DNA of 64,000 nt, taken from assembly GCA_013823135.1 (NCBI GenBank), contig PNLP01000031.1, forward strand, positions 1 through 64,000. The letters are read 5' to 3'. Of this stretch, positions 45,710-54,085 are shown one piece after another. Numbering within the stretch: position 1 is the stretch's first letter; each line of letters starts with the position of its first letter. Both the position numbers and the translations under genes were made by a program. The notes beneath the pieces were generated by a model that was not told the origin of the DNA, did no database searches, and saw nothing but the letters and a program-made list of their open reading frames with translations. The DNA is from Planctomycetaceae bacterium. GTDB taxonomy: Bacteria; Planctomycetota; Planctomycetia; Gemmatales; Gemmataceae.

Positions 45710-45814
45710 GTGAATCCGTTCAAGTCACACACCCCGAACATCATCGCGATTACCACTGCGCAGGGAGTGCGCACCATCGTAGCCGTCACCGTTGTGGTGG
45801 TTACCACGGGCTGA
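45710..45814 (+). CDS. Leader peptide of the cimA-valS attenuator
   Basis: A 34-codon reading frame starting GTG with GGGA about 8 nt upstream and ending TGA at 45812-45814. Eighteen codons are Thr (7), Val (7) or Ile (4), with no Leu; the end is TIVAVTVVVVTTG, including GTT GTG GTG GTT in a row. The stop lies 2 nt before the antiterminator arm (45817), the spacing used by ribosome-mediated attenuators: a ribosome stalled on the Val/Thr codons leaves the arm free, one that reaches the stop covers it. Short length and lack of homology are usual for leader peptides. It should act in cis by being translated, not as a product. Confidence 0.8.
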   Translation: MNPFKSHTPNIIAITTAQGVRTIVAVTVVVVTTG

Positions 45815-45816
45815 AT

Positions 45817-45853
45817 GGGGTCGCATCGCAGGTACAGAAACCTTGCCGACCCC
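45817..45853 (+). promoter_or_regulatory. Antiterminator stem of the cimA-valS attenuator
   Basis: GGGGTCG (45817-45823) pairs with CGACCCC (45847-45853). An upper stem GCAGGT (45828-45833) pairs with ACC-TGC (45840-45846, one bulged T), giving 13 bp in total. It sequesters ACCCC (45849-45853), part of the terminator 5' arm, so the two structures exclude each other. Confidence 0.75.
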
Positions 45854-45877
45854 GGAGCCAACGCTTCGGGGTTTTTT
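45849..45877 (+). terminator. Intrinsic terminator (attenuator) upstream of cimA
   Basis: ACCCCGGAGC and GCTTCGGGGT form a 10-bp stem (one G-T wobble) with loop CAAC, followed by a T6 run at 45872-45877. It ends 36 bp before the cimA ATG, so it would stop transcription before the operon unless the antiterminator forms. Confidence 0.85.
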
Positions 45878-45913
45878 CGTGCATCTACCAAACACAAAAA
45901 ACGGATATCACAC

Positions 45914-47518
45914 ATGAGCCGCGTTTCCATCTACGACACCACCCTTCGCGACGGCAGTCAGGGCGAGGGCGTGAACTTCTCGCTCCAAGACAAATTGCTC
46001 CTCACACGCCGGCTCGACGAGCTTGGTGTGGATTACGTCGAGGGCGGCTACCCGCTCTCGAATCCCAAGGATTTCGAGTACTTCCAGGCCGTGCGCGACT
46101 TGCCACTGAAGCACACCAAGGTGTGCGCGTTCGGTATGACACGCCGCAAGAACAGCCCACCGGAAACCGACACATGTCTGAAGGCGTTGCTCGACGCCCA
46201 GACGCCGGTGGTCACCATCGTGGGGAAGACGTGGGACTTCCACGTCACTGACGTGCTCGGCACCACTCTTGAAGAGAACCTCAAGATGATCGCCGATTCC
46301 GTTGGCTTCTGCAAAAGCCAGGGGCGCGAGGTGTTCTACGACGCGGAACACTTCTTCGACGGCTACCGTGCGAATCCCGATTACGCGCTGCAAACCCTGA
46401 AGGCCGCGGCGGGTGCGGGTGCGAACGTCGTGATCCTGTGCGACACGAACGGCGGCACGATGCCCGAACGTGTTGCGGAAGTCGTCCAGATCGCGAAGCG
46501 TGAACTTCCCTGCGAAATCGGCATCCACTGCCACAACGATTGTGAACTGGCCGTGGCGAACACGCTCGCCGCTGTGCGCAGCGGAGCAACGCAAGTTCAG
46601 GGGACCATGAACGGCATCGGCGAACGGTGCGGCAACGTCGATCTCGTGAGCACGATCGCCAACCTGGCCCTCAAGTACGGTTATGAGGTCTTGAAGCCGG
46701 AGAGCCTCAAGCGGCTCACCGAGTCGTCACGGTACGTCTACGAACTGGCGAACCTGAACTTCCGCCCCGGTCAGCCATTCGTAGGACAGAGCGCGTTCGC
46801 CCACAAGGGCGGAATGCACACGCACGCCGTTGCGAAAGACCCGACGAGCTATGAGCACATCCGGCCAGAACAGGTCGGGAACGAACGCCGTATCCTGGTG
46901 TCGGAGCTGTCGGGGCAAGCGACGATCCTGGCGAAGACCGCGAAGTATCAGTTGAGCAATAACAAACCGCTGATGACGAAGATCCTGGCGGCCGTGCAGA
47001 ACCTTGAGAACCAGGGTTACGAGTTCGAGGCGGCCGAGGCGTCGTTCGACTTGCTCGTTCGCAAGACCGCCAAGGAACACAAACCCTGGGAGGTGGACAA
47101 GACCTTCAAACTGTACAAGCCGTGGTTCGAGCGGATCACGTACCGCGTCAACATCGAGGCCCGCGAGGAGGCCACGCCAGTGACCGAGGCCACGGTGCGG
47201 CTCAAGGTCGCGGGTCAGATCGAGCACACCGCGAGCGAAGGCGACGGCCCCGTGAATGCGCTCGATGCTGCGTTACGGAAAGCGCTCGTGCGCTTCTACC
47301 CCCGGCTCAGCGAGATGCAACTGGTCGACTACAAGGTCCGCGTCGTGAACCCGCGTGCCGGCACCGCGGCTCGCGTCCGTGTGGTCATCGAATCACGCGA
47401 TGGCACCGACGTGTGGGGGACCGTGGGCGTGAGCGAGAACGTCATCGAGGCAAGCTGGTTGGCGTTGGTCGATGCTCTTGAGTACAAACTGTTCAAGGAC
47501 GAAGAACAGGGGAAATAA
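45914..47518 (+). CDS. cimA: Citramalate synthase
   Basis: A 534-residue enzyme condensing pyruvate and acetyl-CoA to (R)-citramalate, a threonine-independent entry to isoleucine. The HMGL-like TIM barrel opens YDTTLRDGSQGEG (residues 7-19), with metal-binding GIHCHNDCELAVANTLAAV near 202-220 and MNGIGERCGN. The C-terminal LeuA dimer domain (about 410-530) carries the feedback site (TASEGDGPVNALDAALRKAL). Early-acting differences (GEGVNFS rather than the IPMS start) favour citramalate over isopropylmalate synthase. Downstream of the attenuator and 5 bp from valS. No clear Shine-Dalgarno before ATG 45914. Confidence 0.9.
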   Translation: MSRVSIYDTTLRDGSQGEGVNFSLQDKLLLTRRLDELGVDYVEGGYPLSNPKDFEYFQAVRDLPLKHTKVCAFGMTRRKNSPPETDTCLKALLDAQTPVVTIVGKTWDFHVTDVLGTTLEENLKMIADSVGFCKSQGREVFYDAEHFFDGYRANPDYALQTLKAAAGAGANVVILCDTNGGTMPERVAEVVQIAKRELPCEIGIHCHNDCELAVANTLAAVRSGATQVQGTMNGIGERCGNVDLVSTIANLALKYGYEVLKPESLKRLTESSRYVYELANLNFRPGQPFVGQSAFAHKGGMHTHAVAKDPTSYEHIRPEQVGNERRILVSELSGQATILAKTAKYQLSNNKPLMTKILAAVQNLENQGYEFEAAEASFDLLVRKTAKEHKPWEVDKTFKLYKPWFERITYRVNIEAREEATPVTEATVRLKVAGQIEHTASEGDGPVNALDAALRKALVRFYPRLSEMQLVDYKVRVVNPRAGTAARVRVVIESRDGTDVWGTVGVSENVIEASWLALVDALEYKLFKDEEQGK

Positions 47519-47523
47519 CGATC

Positions 47524-50500
47524 ATGGCGACTGAACTTCCGAAGGCATACGACCCGAAGGCCGCGCAAGAAAAGTGGCTGACGTTCTGGGAGGAACGCGG
47601 CTACTTCCACAGCAAGCCCGACGCGACCAAGAAGCCATTCACGATCGTCATTCCGCCGCCGAACGTGACGGGTGCCCTGCACATGGGGCACGCGCTCAAC
47701 AACACGCTTCAGGATGTGCTCATTCGCTGGCGACGGATGCAAGGCTACAACGCGCTTTGGATGCCCGGCACGGACCACGCCGGCATCGCCACGCAATCCG
47801 TGGTGGAACGGCTCGTGATGCAGACCGAGAAGAAGACACGCCACGACCTCGGTCGCGAGGAACTGGTGCGGCGTATCTGGGATTGGAAGGACAAGTACGA
47901 GACTCGCATTCTCGGGCAACTCCGCGAGATGGGCGCGAGTTGCGACTGGAAGCGAACTCGCTTCACGCTCGACCCAGTGTGCGCCCGAGCGGTGCGCGAG
48001 ACCTTCCTCCGCATGTTCCGCGACGGGTACATCTATCGCGGCAAACGGCTCGTGAACTGGGACACGCACCTCCAGACGAGCGTGGCCGACGACGAGACGG
48101 ACACGGTGCCGACCAAGAGCGGGTTCTGGACGTTCAAGTACGCCGTGGACGGCGCCCCCGACACGTTCATCTCGTTCAGCACCACGCGGCCCGAGACGAT
48201 GCTCGGCGACACCGCCGTGTGCGTCCACCCCAGCGACGAGCGGTACAAGGCACTCGTCGGCAAGACGGTGACGCAGCCGCACACCGGCCGCAAGATCCCG
48301 ATCATCGCCGACGGCCAGCTCGCGGACCCCAAGCTCGGCACCGGTTGCGTGAAGGTGACGCCCGCGCACGACCCGAACGACTACGCCTGTTGGGTGCGTC
48401 ATCCGGAGATTGGGATCATCAACATCCTGAACCCGGACGGCACGATCAACGACGCGGGCGGCGAGTACAAGGGCCTCGACCGCTACAAGGCGCGCGAGGC
48501 CGTGACGAAGAAGATGGAGGAACTCGGGCTGTACGTGGGCAAGGAAGACCGCGAGGTGCCGCTGAAGATCAGCGACCGGAGCAAGACGCCGATTGAGCCG
48601 TTGCTGTCGGATCAGTGGTTCGTGCGGATGGCTGACAGGGACGACGGAAAGCCCGGTCTGGCGCAAATCGCGATGGACGCCGTGTCGTCAGGGAAGGTGA
48701 AGTTTCACCCCGAGCGCTACAAGGACGGCTACCTCGCGTGGCTCGGCGAAAAGCGCGACTGGTGCATCTCGCGGCAATTGTGGTGGGGCCACCGCATCGC
48801 CGTGTGGAGCCGGACGTTCACGGACCGCAAGACTTACGAGGACACCCTGGCCCTGGAAGCCGGCGGGTGGGCGTCCGTCTCACACGTGGCGTGGACCACG
48901 CAGGACGAGATCATGGCCATCCACGTGTGCTTGGGTCACGATGACCCGGACCTGATTGCCGCTCTCCAAGCCGATGGCTTCACCCAATCCGACGACGTGC
49001 TCGACACGTGGTTCTCGTCCGCGTTGTGGCCACACAGCACGCTCGGCTGGCCTGGGCCATCCATCCCCGAAACGAATGCCGATCGCACCGCTCCCGACTG
49101 GGCTGCGATGCGGTCGTACTACCCCACCAGCACGCTGGTGACGAGCCGCGACATTATCTCGCTGTGGGTGGCGCGAATGGTGCTCACGGGGCTATACAAC
49201 GTGGGCGAAATTCCGTTCAGCGACGTGGTCATTCACCCGCAATTGCAGGACGCGTTCGGCGAGCGGATGAGCAAGACCACGGGCAACGGCATCGACCCGC
49301 TCGACATCGTGGAACGCTATGGAGCCGACGCCCTGCGCTATCAGATGGTGTCGCTTGCTGGCGATACGCAGGATAGCCGAATGCCGGTGGCGAACGTGTG
49401 TCCGCACTGTGACACGCTGGTGCCGATCAAGCAAGAGCACCTTCGCGGGCGCACAAAGAAGCTGATCTGTCCCGGCGACAAGGTGAAGGGCATCACATGT
49501 GGCAAGCCGTTCCGACCGGGTGGTCCGTGGACGAGCGAAGACCCGGAACTGATCACGGCGAAGCAGGCGTCCGAGCGGTTCGACATGGGCCGCAACTTCG
49601 CGAACAAGATGTGGAACGCCACGAGGTTCATCATGATGAACCTCGAAGGCTACACGCCCGGCCCCGTGGATGTGGCGGCGCTCCCCACCGAGGATCGCTG
49701 GCTGTTGTCGCGGCTCGCCACCACCACGAAGGCGGTGACCGCAGCGCTCGAAGGCTACCACTTCGCGGAGGTGGCCCGACTCGTGTACGACTTCGTGTGG
49801 TCCGAGTTCTGCGACTGGTACATCGAGATGTCGAAGGGGCGGCTGAAAGACTCCGCGGCGCGTGCGACCGCACAACGGGTGCTCACCGGCGTACTCGATG
49901 GCATCTTGCGACTCGTGCAACCGGTGATGCCTTTCGTGGCCGAGTCGCTGTGGCACGCGCTCGCGGAAGTGGCTCCCGAACGCGGATTGCCGACTCCCAC
50001 GAAGGCCGAGGAAAGCGTGGTGATCGCCGCGTGGCCGACGTATCCCGAATCGTGGATCGACGCCGCAGTGGAAGCTCGCTTCGCCCGGATGCAAGACCTC
50101 GTTCGCAGCGTGCGTGAAGTGCGGAACCGTTATCAGGTCGAGGACAAGACGAAGCTCGACGTGTCGGTGAAATGTTCCGACGCTGTGGCGACCGACTTCA
50201 ACGCACTCGCGGCGTTCATCGGTCCGCTGGCCGGGATCGCGAACCTCACCGCAGGGCCGAACGCTGCGAAACCGAAGCAGGCGGGCGGCATCGTGCGGCC
50301 CGAGTTCGAGGCGTATGTGTCGCTCGCAGGGTTGATCGACCCCGCGGCCGAGATCAAGCGACTCGAAAAGCAGATCGGCGACAAGCGGAAGTCGCTCGAC
50401 GGCATCAAGGCAAAGCTGTCGAACGAGAAGTTCGTCGCTGGTGCGCCGCCCGAAGTGGTGCAGCAGCAACGCGAGTTGGTGGTCGATCTCGAAAAGCAAA

Positions 50501-50544
50501 TCGCGGCGATGGAAGAGAACATGCGCGACTTGCAAACGGCGTAA
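47524..50544 (+). CDS. valS: Valyl-tRNA synthetase
   Basis: A 1006-residue class I synthetase charging tRNA-Val. HIGH motif is HMGH (about 53-56) and KMSKS is RMSKT (about 581-585). The editing domain lies between, a WCISRQLWWGH block precedes the KMSKS loop, and a C-terminal coiled coil (LIDPAAEIKRLEKQIGDKRK onwards) is typical. Unusual is a Cys-containing insert near 623-664 (VCPHCDTLVPIKQ ... LICPGDKVKGITCGKPF) resembling a zinc ribbon. It starts 5 bp after cimA and shares its attenuator, which is rich in Val codons, so valyl-tRNA shortage would raise the synthetase. Confidence 0.96.
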   Translation: MATELPKAYDPKAAQEKWLTFWEERGYFHSKPDATKKPFTIVIPPPNVTGALHMGHALNNTLQDVLIRWRRMQGYNALWMPGTDHAGIATQSVVERLVMQTEKKTRHDLGREELVRRIWDWKDKYETRILGQLREMGASCDWKRTRFTLDPVCARAVRETFLRMFRDGYIYRGKRLVNWDTHLQTSVADDETDTVPTKSGFWTFKYAVDGAPDTFISFSTTRPETMLGDTAVCVHPSDERYKALVGKTVTQPHTGRKIPIIADGQLADPKLGTGCVKVTPAHDPNDYACWVRHPEIGIINILNPDGTINDAGGEYKGLDRYKAREAVTKKMEELGLYVGKEDREVPLKISDRSKTPIEPLLSDQWFVRMADRDDGKPGLAQIAMDAVSSGKVKFHPERYKDGYLAWLGEKRDWCISRQLWWGHRIAVWSRTFTDRKTYEDTLALEAGGWASVSHVAWTTQDEIMAIHVCLGHDDPDLIAALQADGFTQSDDVLDTWFSSALWPHSTLGWPGPSIPETNADRTAPDWAAMRSYYPTSTLVTSRDIISLWVARMVLTGLYNVGEIPFSDVVIHPQLQDAFGERMSKTTGNGIDPLDIVERYGADALRYQMVSLAGDTQDSRMPVANVCPHCDTLVPIKQEHLRGRTKKLICPGDKVKGITCGKPFRPGGPWTSEDPELITAKQASERFDMGRNFANKMWNATRFIMMNLEGYTPGPVDVAALPTEDRWLLSRLATTTKAVTAALEGYHFAEVARLVYDFVWSEFCDWYIEMSKGRLKDSAARATAQRVLTGVLDGILRLVQPVMPFVAESLWHALAEVAPERGLPTPTKAEESVVIAAWPTYPESWIDAAVEARFARMQDLVRSVREVRNRYQVEDKTKLDVSVKCSDAVATDFNALAAFIGPLAGIANLTAGPNAAKPKQAGGIVRPEFEAYVSLAGLIDPAAEIKRLEKQIGDKRKSLDGIKAKLSNEKFVAGAPPEVVQQQRELVVDLEKQIAAMEENMRDLQTA

Positions 50545-50553
50545 CGTTTTGAA

Positions 50554-50608
50554 CAAGCCCGCAGCGCAAACAAGGGGACGGCATTCCCTTGCTCGCGCTG
50601 CGGGCTTG
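50554..50608. terminator. 14-bp plus 6-bp hairpin between convergent valS and truB
   Basis: CAAGCCCGCAGCGC (50554-50567) pairs perfectly with GCGCTGCGGGCTTG (50595-50608), and an inner CAAGGG/CCCTTG adds 6 bp. No T tract follows on either strand. Likely bidirectional transcript end. Confidence 0.65.
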
Positions 50609-50612
50609 TACA

Positions 50613-51488
50613 TCACACTGGGAACACGATCTGCGGCTTCACTCGCTGATTCTCGAGGGTCGTCCCAATCCCAACGAAGCCTTCGAGCCAGCCCAGAACG
50701 CAAACCTCAACGCCGGCGGCTTGCTCGGCCGAGTGCGTGTACTCGACCACTTGACCGCACCGAAATCGTGCTTCGTTATCGCCCCATACACGCACCGTCG
50801 GAAGTAACGAGACGGCGGACGACATCGGAACGAGATCCTCCCCGACACGCGAAGGGTCCAAATCGAGCCCCACAGCATCTTCTGCAAGGTATGGCCCGAC
50901 GCGTGTGCGGCGCAGCGTTTGTACCATCCCACCGACGCCGAGTCGTTCGCCCGCATCCCGCGCGATCGAGCGAATGTACGTCCCCTTGCCGCAATCCACT
51001 TCCACGTCTGCAAATGGCCACTCGTAGCTCACGAGGCGGATCGCGTCGATGCGGACACGGCGGGCCGCGAGGGGCACGTCCTTCCCTGCTCGGGCGAGTT
51101 TATGAGCACGCTTCCCGTCGATTTTCAACGCCGAGAACGCTGGCGGCATCTGCTCGATTGTGCCGACGAATGAGGCGAGGGCGGCTTCGACTTGTTCCCG
51201 TGTTGGGGGCACTGCGTCGGGCGTTTCGGTCACGCTACCATCGGCGTCGTCGGTGGTGCTGGTCGCCCCGAAACGGAAACGCGAAGCGTAGCTCTTGCCC
51301 ATCGCCTGCACGTAGTCTGCGAGTCGCGTCGCGGCACCGATGCACACAACGAGCACGCCCGTTGCGAGCGGGTCGAGAGTCCCCGTGTGGCCGATCTTCG
51401 TCTTGCGCGGGAACCACTTTTGGACACGGTTCACCACGTCTCGCGAGGTCATGCCACTCGGTTTGTCGATTACCAGAAGACCGTTCAT
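50613..51488 (-). CDS. truB: tRNA pseudouridine-55 synthase
   Basis: A 291-residue TruB that makes pseudouridine 55 in the T-loop of tRNAs. The catalytic block is GHTGTLDPLATGVL (catalytic Asp), after the N-terminal LLVIDKPSGMTSRDVV. KIDGKRAHKLARAGKDV and a C-terminal PUA-like region are present. ATG 51488 is preceded by GGAG at 8 nt. Neighbours are valS and a GNAT on the same strand. Confidence 0.95.
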   Translation of the reverse strand: MNGLLVIDKPSGMTSRDVVNRVQKWFPRKTKIGHTGTLDPLATGVLVVCIGAATRLADYVQAMGKSYASRFRFGATSTTDDADGSVTETPDAVPPTREQVEAALASFVGTIEQMPPAFSALKIDGKRAHKLARAGKDVPLAARRVRIDAIRLVSYEWPFADVEVDCGKGTYIRSIARDAGERLGVGGMVQTLRRTRVGPYLAEDAVGLDLDPSRVGEDLVPMSSAVSLLPTVRVWGDNEARFRCGQVVEYTHSAEQAAGVEVCVLGWLEGFVGIGTTLENQRVKPQIVFPV

Positions 51489-51526
51489 ATGCAAACTCCG
51501 GTCGCTTACGCACCCGGCTCGCCATG

Positions 51527-51964
51527 TCATGCGTTCGGATTGTCCGTCAGTGCGATGGACACAACCACGAGGTCGGTGCGTTCGCGCCCACCCACGCGAT
51601 TCCAAAATGCCATCGCATCGGCGTTGCCTGCCTTCACCCAGAAGTTAACTTTCTCGATACCTTCACACTTCAACGCCGCGAGGCAATGCTGCACCAATTT
51701 TCGCCCGAGTCCCTGCTTGCGAATCGTCGGGGCCACCGCGACATGATGCAGGTAACCCCGCCGCCCATCATGGCCTGCGAGGCTCACGCCAACCAACTCG
51801 TTCGCATCATTCATCGCCACGAAACTGCACCCGGGGTTGCGGGCCAGGTACTTCGCGATCGCTGTCGGAGTGTCGGCATCGCGAAGCCCGATCCCCGGCA
51901 ACCCTTGCCAGAGTGCGAGCGCCGCCGGTATGTCAGCCTCCACCATCGGCCGAATTGTGAACAT
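51527..51964 (-). CDS. GNAT-family N-acetyltransferase
   Basis: A 145-residue GNAT protein. The acetyl-CoA site is VAVAPTIRKQGLGRKLVQHCL (Q/RxxGxG/A loop), preceded by the LVGVSLAGHDGRRGYLHHVAV strand pair. Size and motif match small ribosomal-protein or small-molecule acetyltransferases; the substrate cannot be told. Starts 21 bp from the divergent lipid kinase. Confidence 0.88.
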   Translation of the reverse strand: MFTIRPMVEADIPAALALWQGLPGIGLRDADTPTAIAKYLARNPGCSFVAMNDANELVGVSLAGHDGRRGYLHHVAVAPTIRKQGLGRKLVQHCLAALKCEGIEKVNFWVKAGNADAMAFWNRVGGRERTDLVVVSIALTDNPNA

Positions 51965-51985
51965 TGCCGCAACCCAGAGGTCGGG

Positions 51986-52912
51986 ATGAGAGTCGCCACC
52001 TGTGTGATCTACAACCCGGCGGCCGGTCGCGGGAAGGCGGAAAAGCTCCTGAACGAACTTCGGGCCGAGTTGGGGGGTGAAATCGAGTTACGACCGTCAC
52101 GCGAACCGGGCCACGCGGTCGAGTTGGCTCGCATCGCGGCACAGGAGGGATTCGCACGCGTCGTGGCTGCCGGGGGCGATGGCACGGTTCACGAGGTTGC
52201 GAATGGCGTGCTGCAAAGCGAGCGGCGCGACGTGGTGTTCTCGGTGTGGCCCATCGGCTCGGCAAACGACTACGCGTACTCCCTTGGGATGGATGTCTGG
52301 TGGAAGCGCCGCCATGAACGCTTACCGACCGAAATCCTAGCGGTCGATGTGGGTCGTGTCGTCGCAGGTGGTCGCGAGCGGTTCATGATCTGTTGCCTCG
52401 GCGTCGGCTTCAACGGCATGGTCACCATCGAGGCCCGCAAGACGCACTGGCTCGCGGGAATGCCTCTGTATGCCTGGGCGTTCCTCAAGGCGATGGTGAA
52501 GCACTTCGCCACACCCACCATGACCGTCCGCTTCGATGATCGCGAAGTGACGACGCCTACGCTCGCACTCTCTGTACTGAACGGCCAGCGTGAAGGGAAC
52601 TTCCCGCTTCGCCCTGCTGCGAGGCTCGACGATGGCCTGTTCGACTACATGCACGCCACCCGGTTACGCCGCGGGCATCTGATTCGCTACCTCCCCGCGA
52701 TGGCCACGGGGCGACTTCCGGAGAACCACCGGCTCATTCAGCTTGGTTACGCACGGCGAATCGAAGTTCGCAGCGAAGCCCCGCTGTGCGTTCATGCCGA
52801 TGGCGAGTTCGTCTGCGCTCCCGAGGATGGGATCACGCAGATCGTTCTCGAAGTCATCCCACAGCGGTTGCGTGTCGAGGTGTTTCCGCCCGCGTTGTAT
52901 GGTGCCCGATGA
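51986..52912 (+). CDS. Diacylglycerol kinase-family lipid kinase
   Basis: A 308-residue DAGK/YegS-type kinase. Nucleotide-binding motifs are YNPAAGRGKAE near the N terminus and VVAAGGDGTVHEVANGV. FSVWPIGSANDYAYSLGMD is the family's substrate-side segment. Members phosphorylate diacylglycerol or related lipids at the membrane. AGAGG precedes ATG 51986; a much longer in-frame reading upstream is a shadow over truB. Confidence 0.9.
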   Translation: MRVATCVIYNPAAGRGKAEKLLNELRAELGGEIELRPSREPGHAVELARIAAQEGFARVVAAGGDGTVHEVANGVLQSERRDVVFSVWPIGSANDYAYSLGMDVWWKRRHERLPTEILAVDVGRVVAGGRERFMICCLGVGFNGMVTIEARKTHWLAGMPLYAWAFLKAMVKHFATPTMTVRFDDREVTTPTLALSVLNGQREGNFPLRPAARLDDGLFDYMHATRLRRGHLIRYLPAMATGRLPENHRLIQLGYARRIEVRSEAPLCVHADGEFVCAPEDGITQIVLEVIPQRLRVEVFPPALYGAR

Positions 52913-52991
52913 AGGCACGAGAGTAGCGAAACATCCCGGTTATGGCGTAGTATCAACCTGGGCGGTCGTTCGCCTCATACCGGAGCACACC

Positions 52992-53906
52992 ATGCGGTCA
53001 CTCGCGTTCGCACTCGTACTGCTGGCTCTGGCGACACAAGCCCCGGCAGGCCAGGCGCCCGCATCGAAAGGCAAGTTAGCCCCCAAGCCAAAGACCGATC
53101 CGGAACTGATCGAGGGAACCTGGCTGATCGTTGGGTTGGAGGCAGGTGGGAAAGCCGAGCCGGAACAAAACTACCGGGGGAACACTTTCGCGATCAGTAA
53201 AGATAAGGCCGTGCTGCGAGAAGGGAAGCACGCCCCAATCGAGTTCACCTGGGCACTCGACCCCACCAAAACCCCGAAAGCCATCGACCTGACAGCCAGG
53301 AACGTCTCGATCCGAGGCATCTATAAGTTCGAGGGCGACGAACTCACACTGTGCCTGAGCATCGGGCCGAATCGCCCCACCGAGTTCGCCACCAAAGCCG
53401 GTGGCGATATGGAAACCTTCAGCCTAAAGCGTAGCCTCTGGGAACGCTATTCCGACAAGACGTTCGGTTTCGTTGTAGAACTGCCGGGTAAGCCCGAGGA
53501 ACGCAAGCGAGGCGACACGAAGTTTCAGATCGTTCGCAGTGAAGCCGAGCGAGCATCGTATCTGATTTCGGTAACTCCCCTGCCCGGTCCGGTCACCGAC
53601 AAGGAACTCGATGCCGCGTTGGAGGCCGCGAAAAATGCCCTCCTCGCCGAGGTCGACAGCGACGCGAAGGCCACGATCGAAACGGAGAAAACCTTCAGGG
53701 CAGGCCCGCACGGTGGGAAAGAACTCACGATCAGCTTGGAAGTGAGGGATTCCAAGGACAGGGGTGCGGCCCGAGTGCGGTTGTTCGTCTCGGGAGATCG
53801 AGTCTACGGCTTGATGGTGGCGGGCACGGAAGAAGGCGTGAAGTCCGCGAACACGGGTCGATTCTGGAACTCGTTCCGTGTCGCCGGCGAGAAGAAAAAG
53901 AACTGA
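52992..53906 (+). CDS. Exported TIGR03067-domain protein
   Basis: A 304-residue exported protein: signal peptide (LAFALVLLALATQAPAG), then a planctomycete TIGR03067 domain (ELIEGTWLIVGLEAGGKA ... KAIDLTARNVSIRGIYKFEGDELTLCLS), then a second beta-rich region with WERYSDKTFGFVVELPGKPEER. Fold is lipocalin-like; role unknown. Followed by a REP palindrome. Confidence 0.88.
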   Translation: MRSLAFALVLLALATQAPAGQAPASKGKLAPKPKTDPELIEGTWLIVGLEAGGKAEPEQNYRGNTFAISKDKAVLREGKHAPIEFTWALDPTKTPKAIDLTARNVSIRGIYKFEGDELTLCLSIGPNRPTEFATKAGGDMETFSLKRSLWERYSDKTFGFVVELPGKPEERKRGDTKFQIVRSEAERASYLISVTPLPGPVTDKELDAALEAAKNALLAEVDSDAKATIETEKTFRAGPHGGKELTISLEVRDSKDRGAARVRLFVSGDRVYGLMVAGTEEGVKSANTGRFWNSFRVAGEKKKN

Positions 53907-53940
53907 CCCTCCGCAATTCTTGGGGACGTTCTTGTTTTGG

Positions 53941-54004
53941 TTGGGAGGGCGAGGCTCCTGCCGAGCCGTTGGCCTGTGGCTCGGCAGGAGCCTCGCCCTC
54001 CCAA
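53941..54004. repeat. 27-bp perfect inverted repeat (REP family C)
   Basis: Arms 53941-53967 and 53978-54004 are exact complements with GGGCGAGGCTCCTGCC and a 10-nt loop. It lies between the TIGR03067 gene and the end of the convergent DUF1501 gene. Reading through it makes a spurious GEAPAEP/AGASPSQ peptide. Confidence 0.8.
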
Positions 54005-54085
54005 ACCCAATTGCTCCCCATGATTGGCGGAGAACCGAAGACCCGACCCGCGGCGAGATTACTCACGGCGACTTCCCAGCCCAAC

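Noticed and set aside
50441..52912. An 823-codon open frame on the plus strand across the truB region
   Set aside because: Only its last 308 codons (from 51986) have a family match and a ribosome site. The rest is antisense to truB and the GNAT gene, with Arg/Ser/Pro-rich translation typical of high-GC shadow frames.
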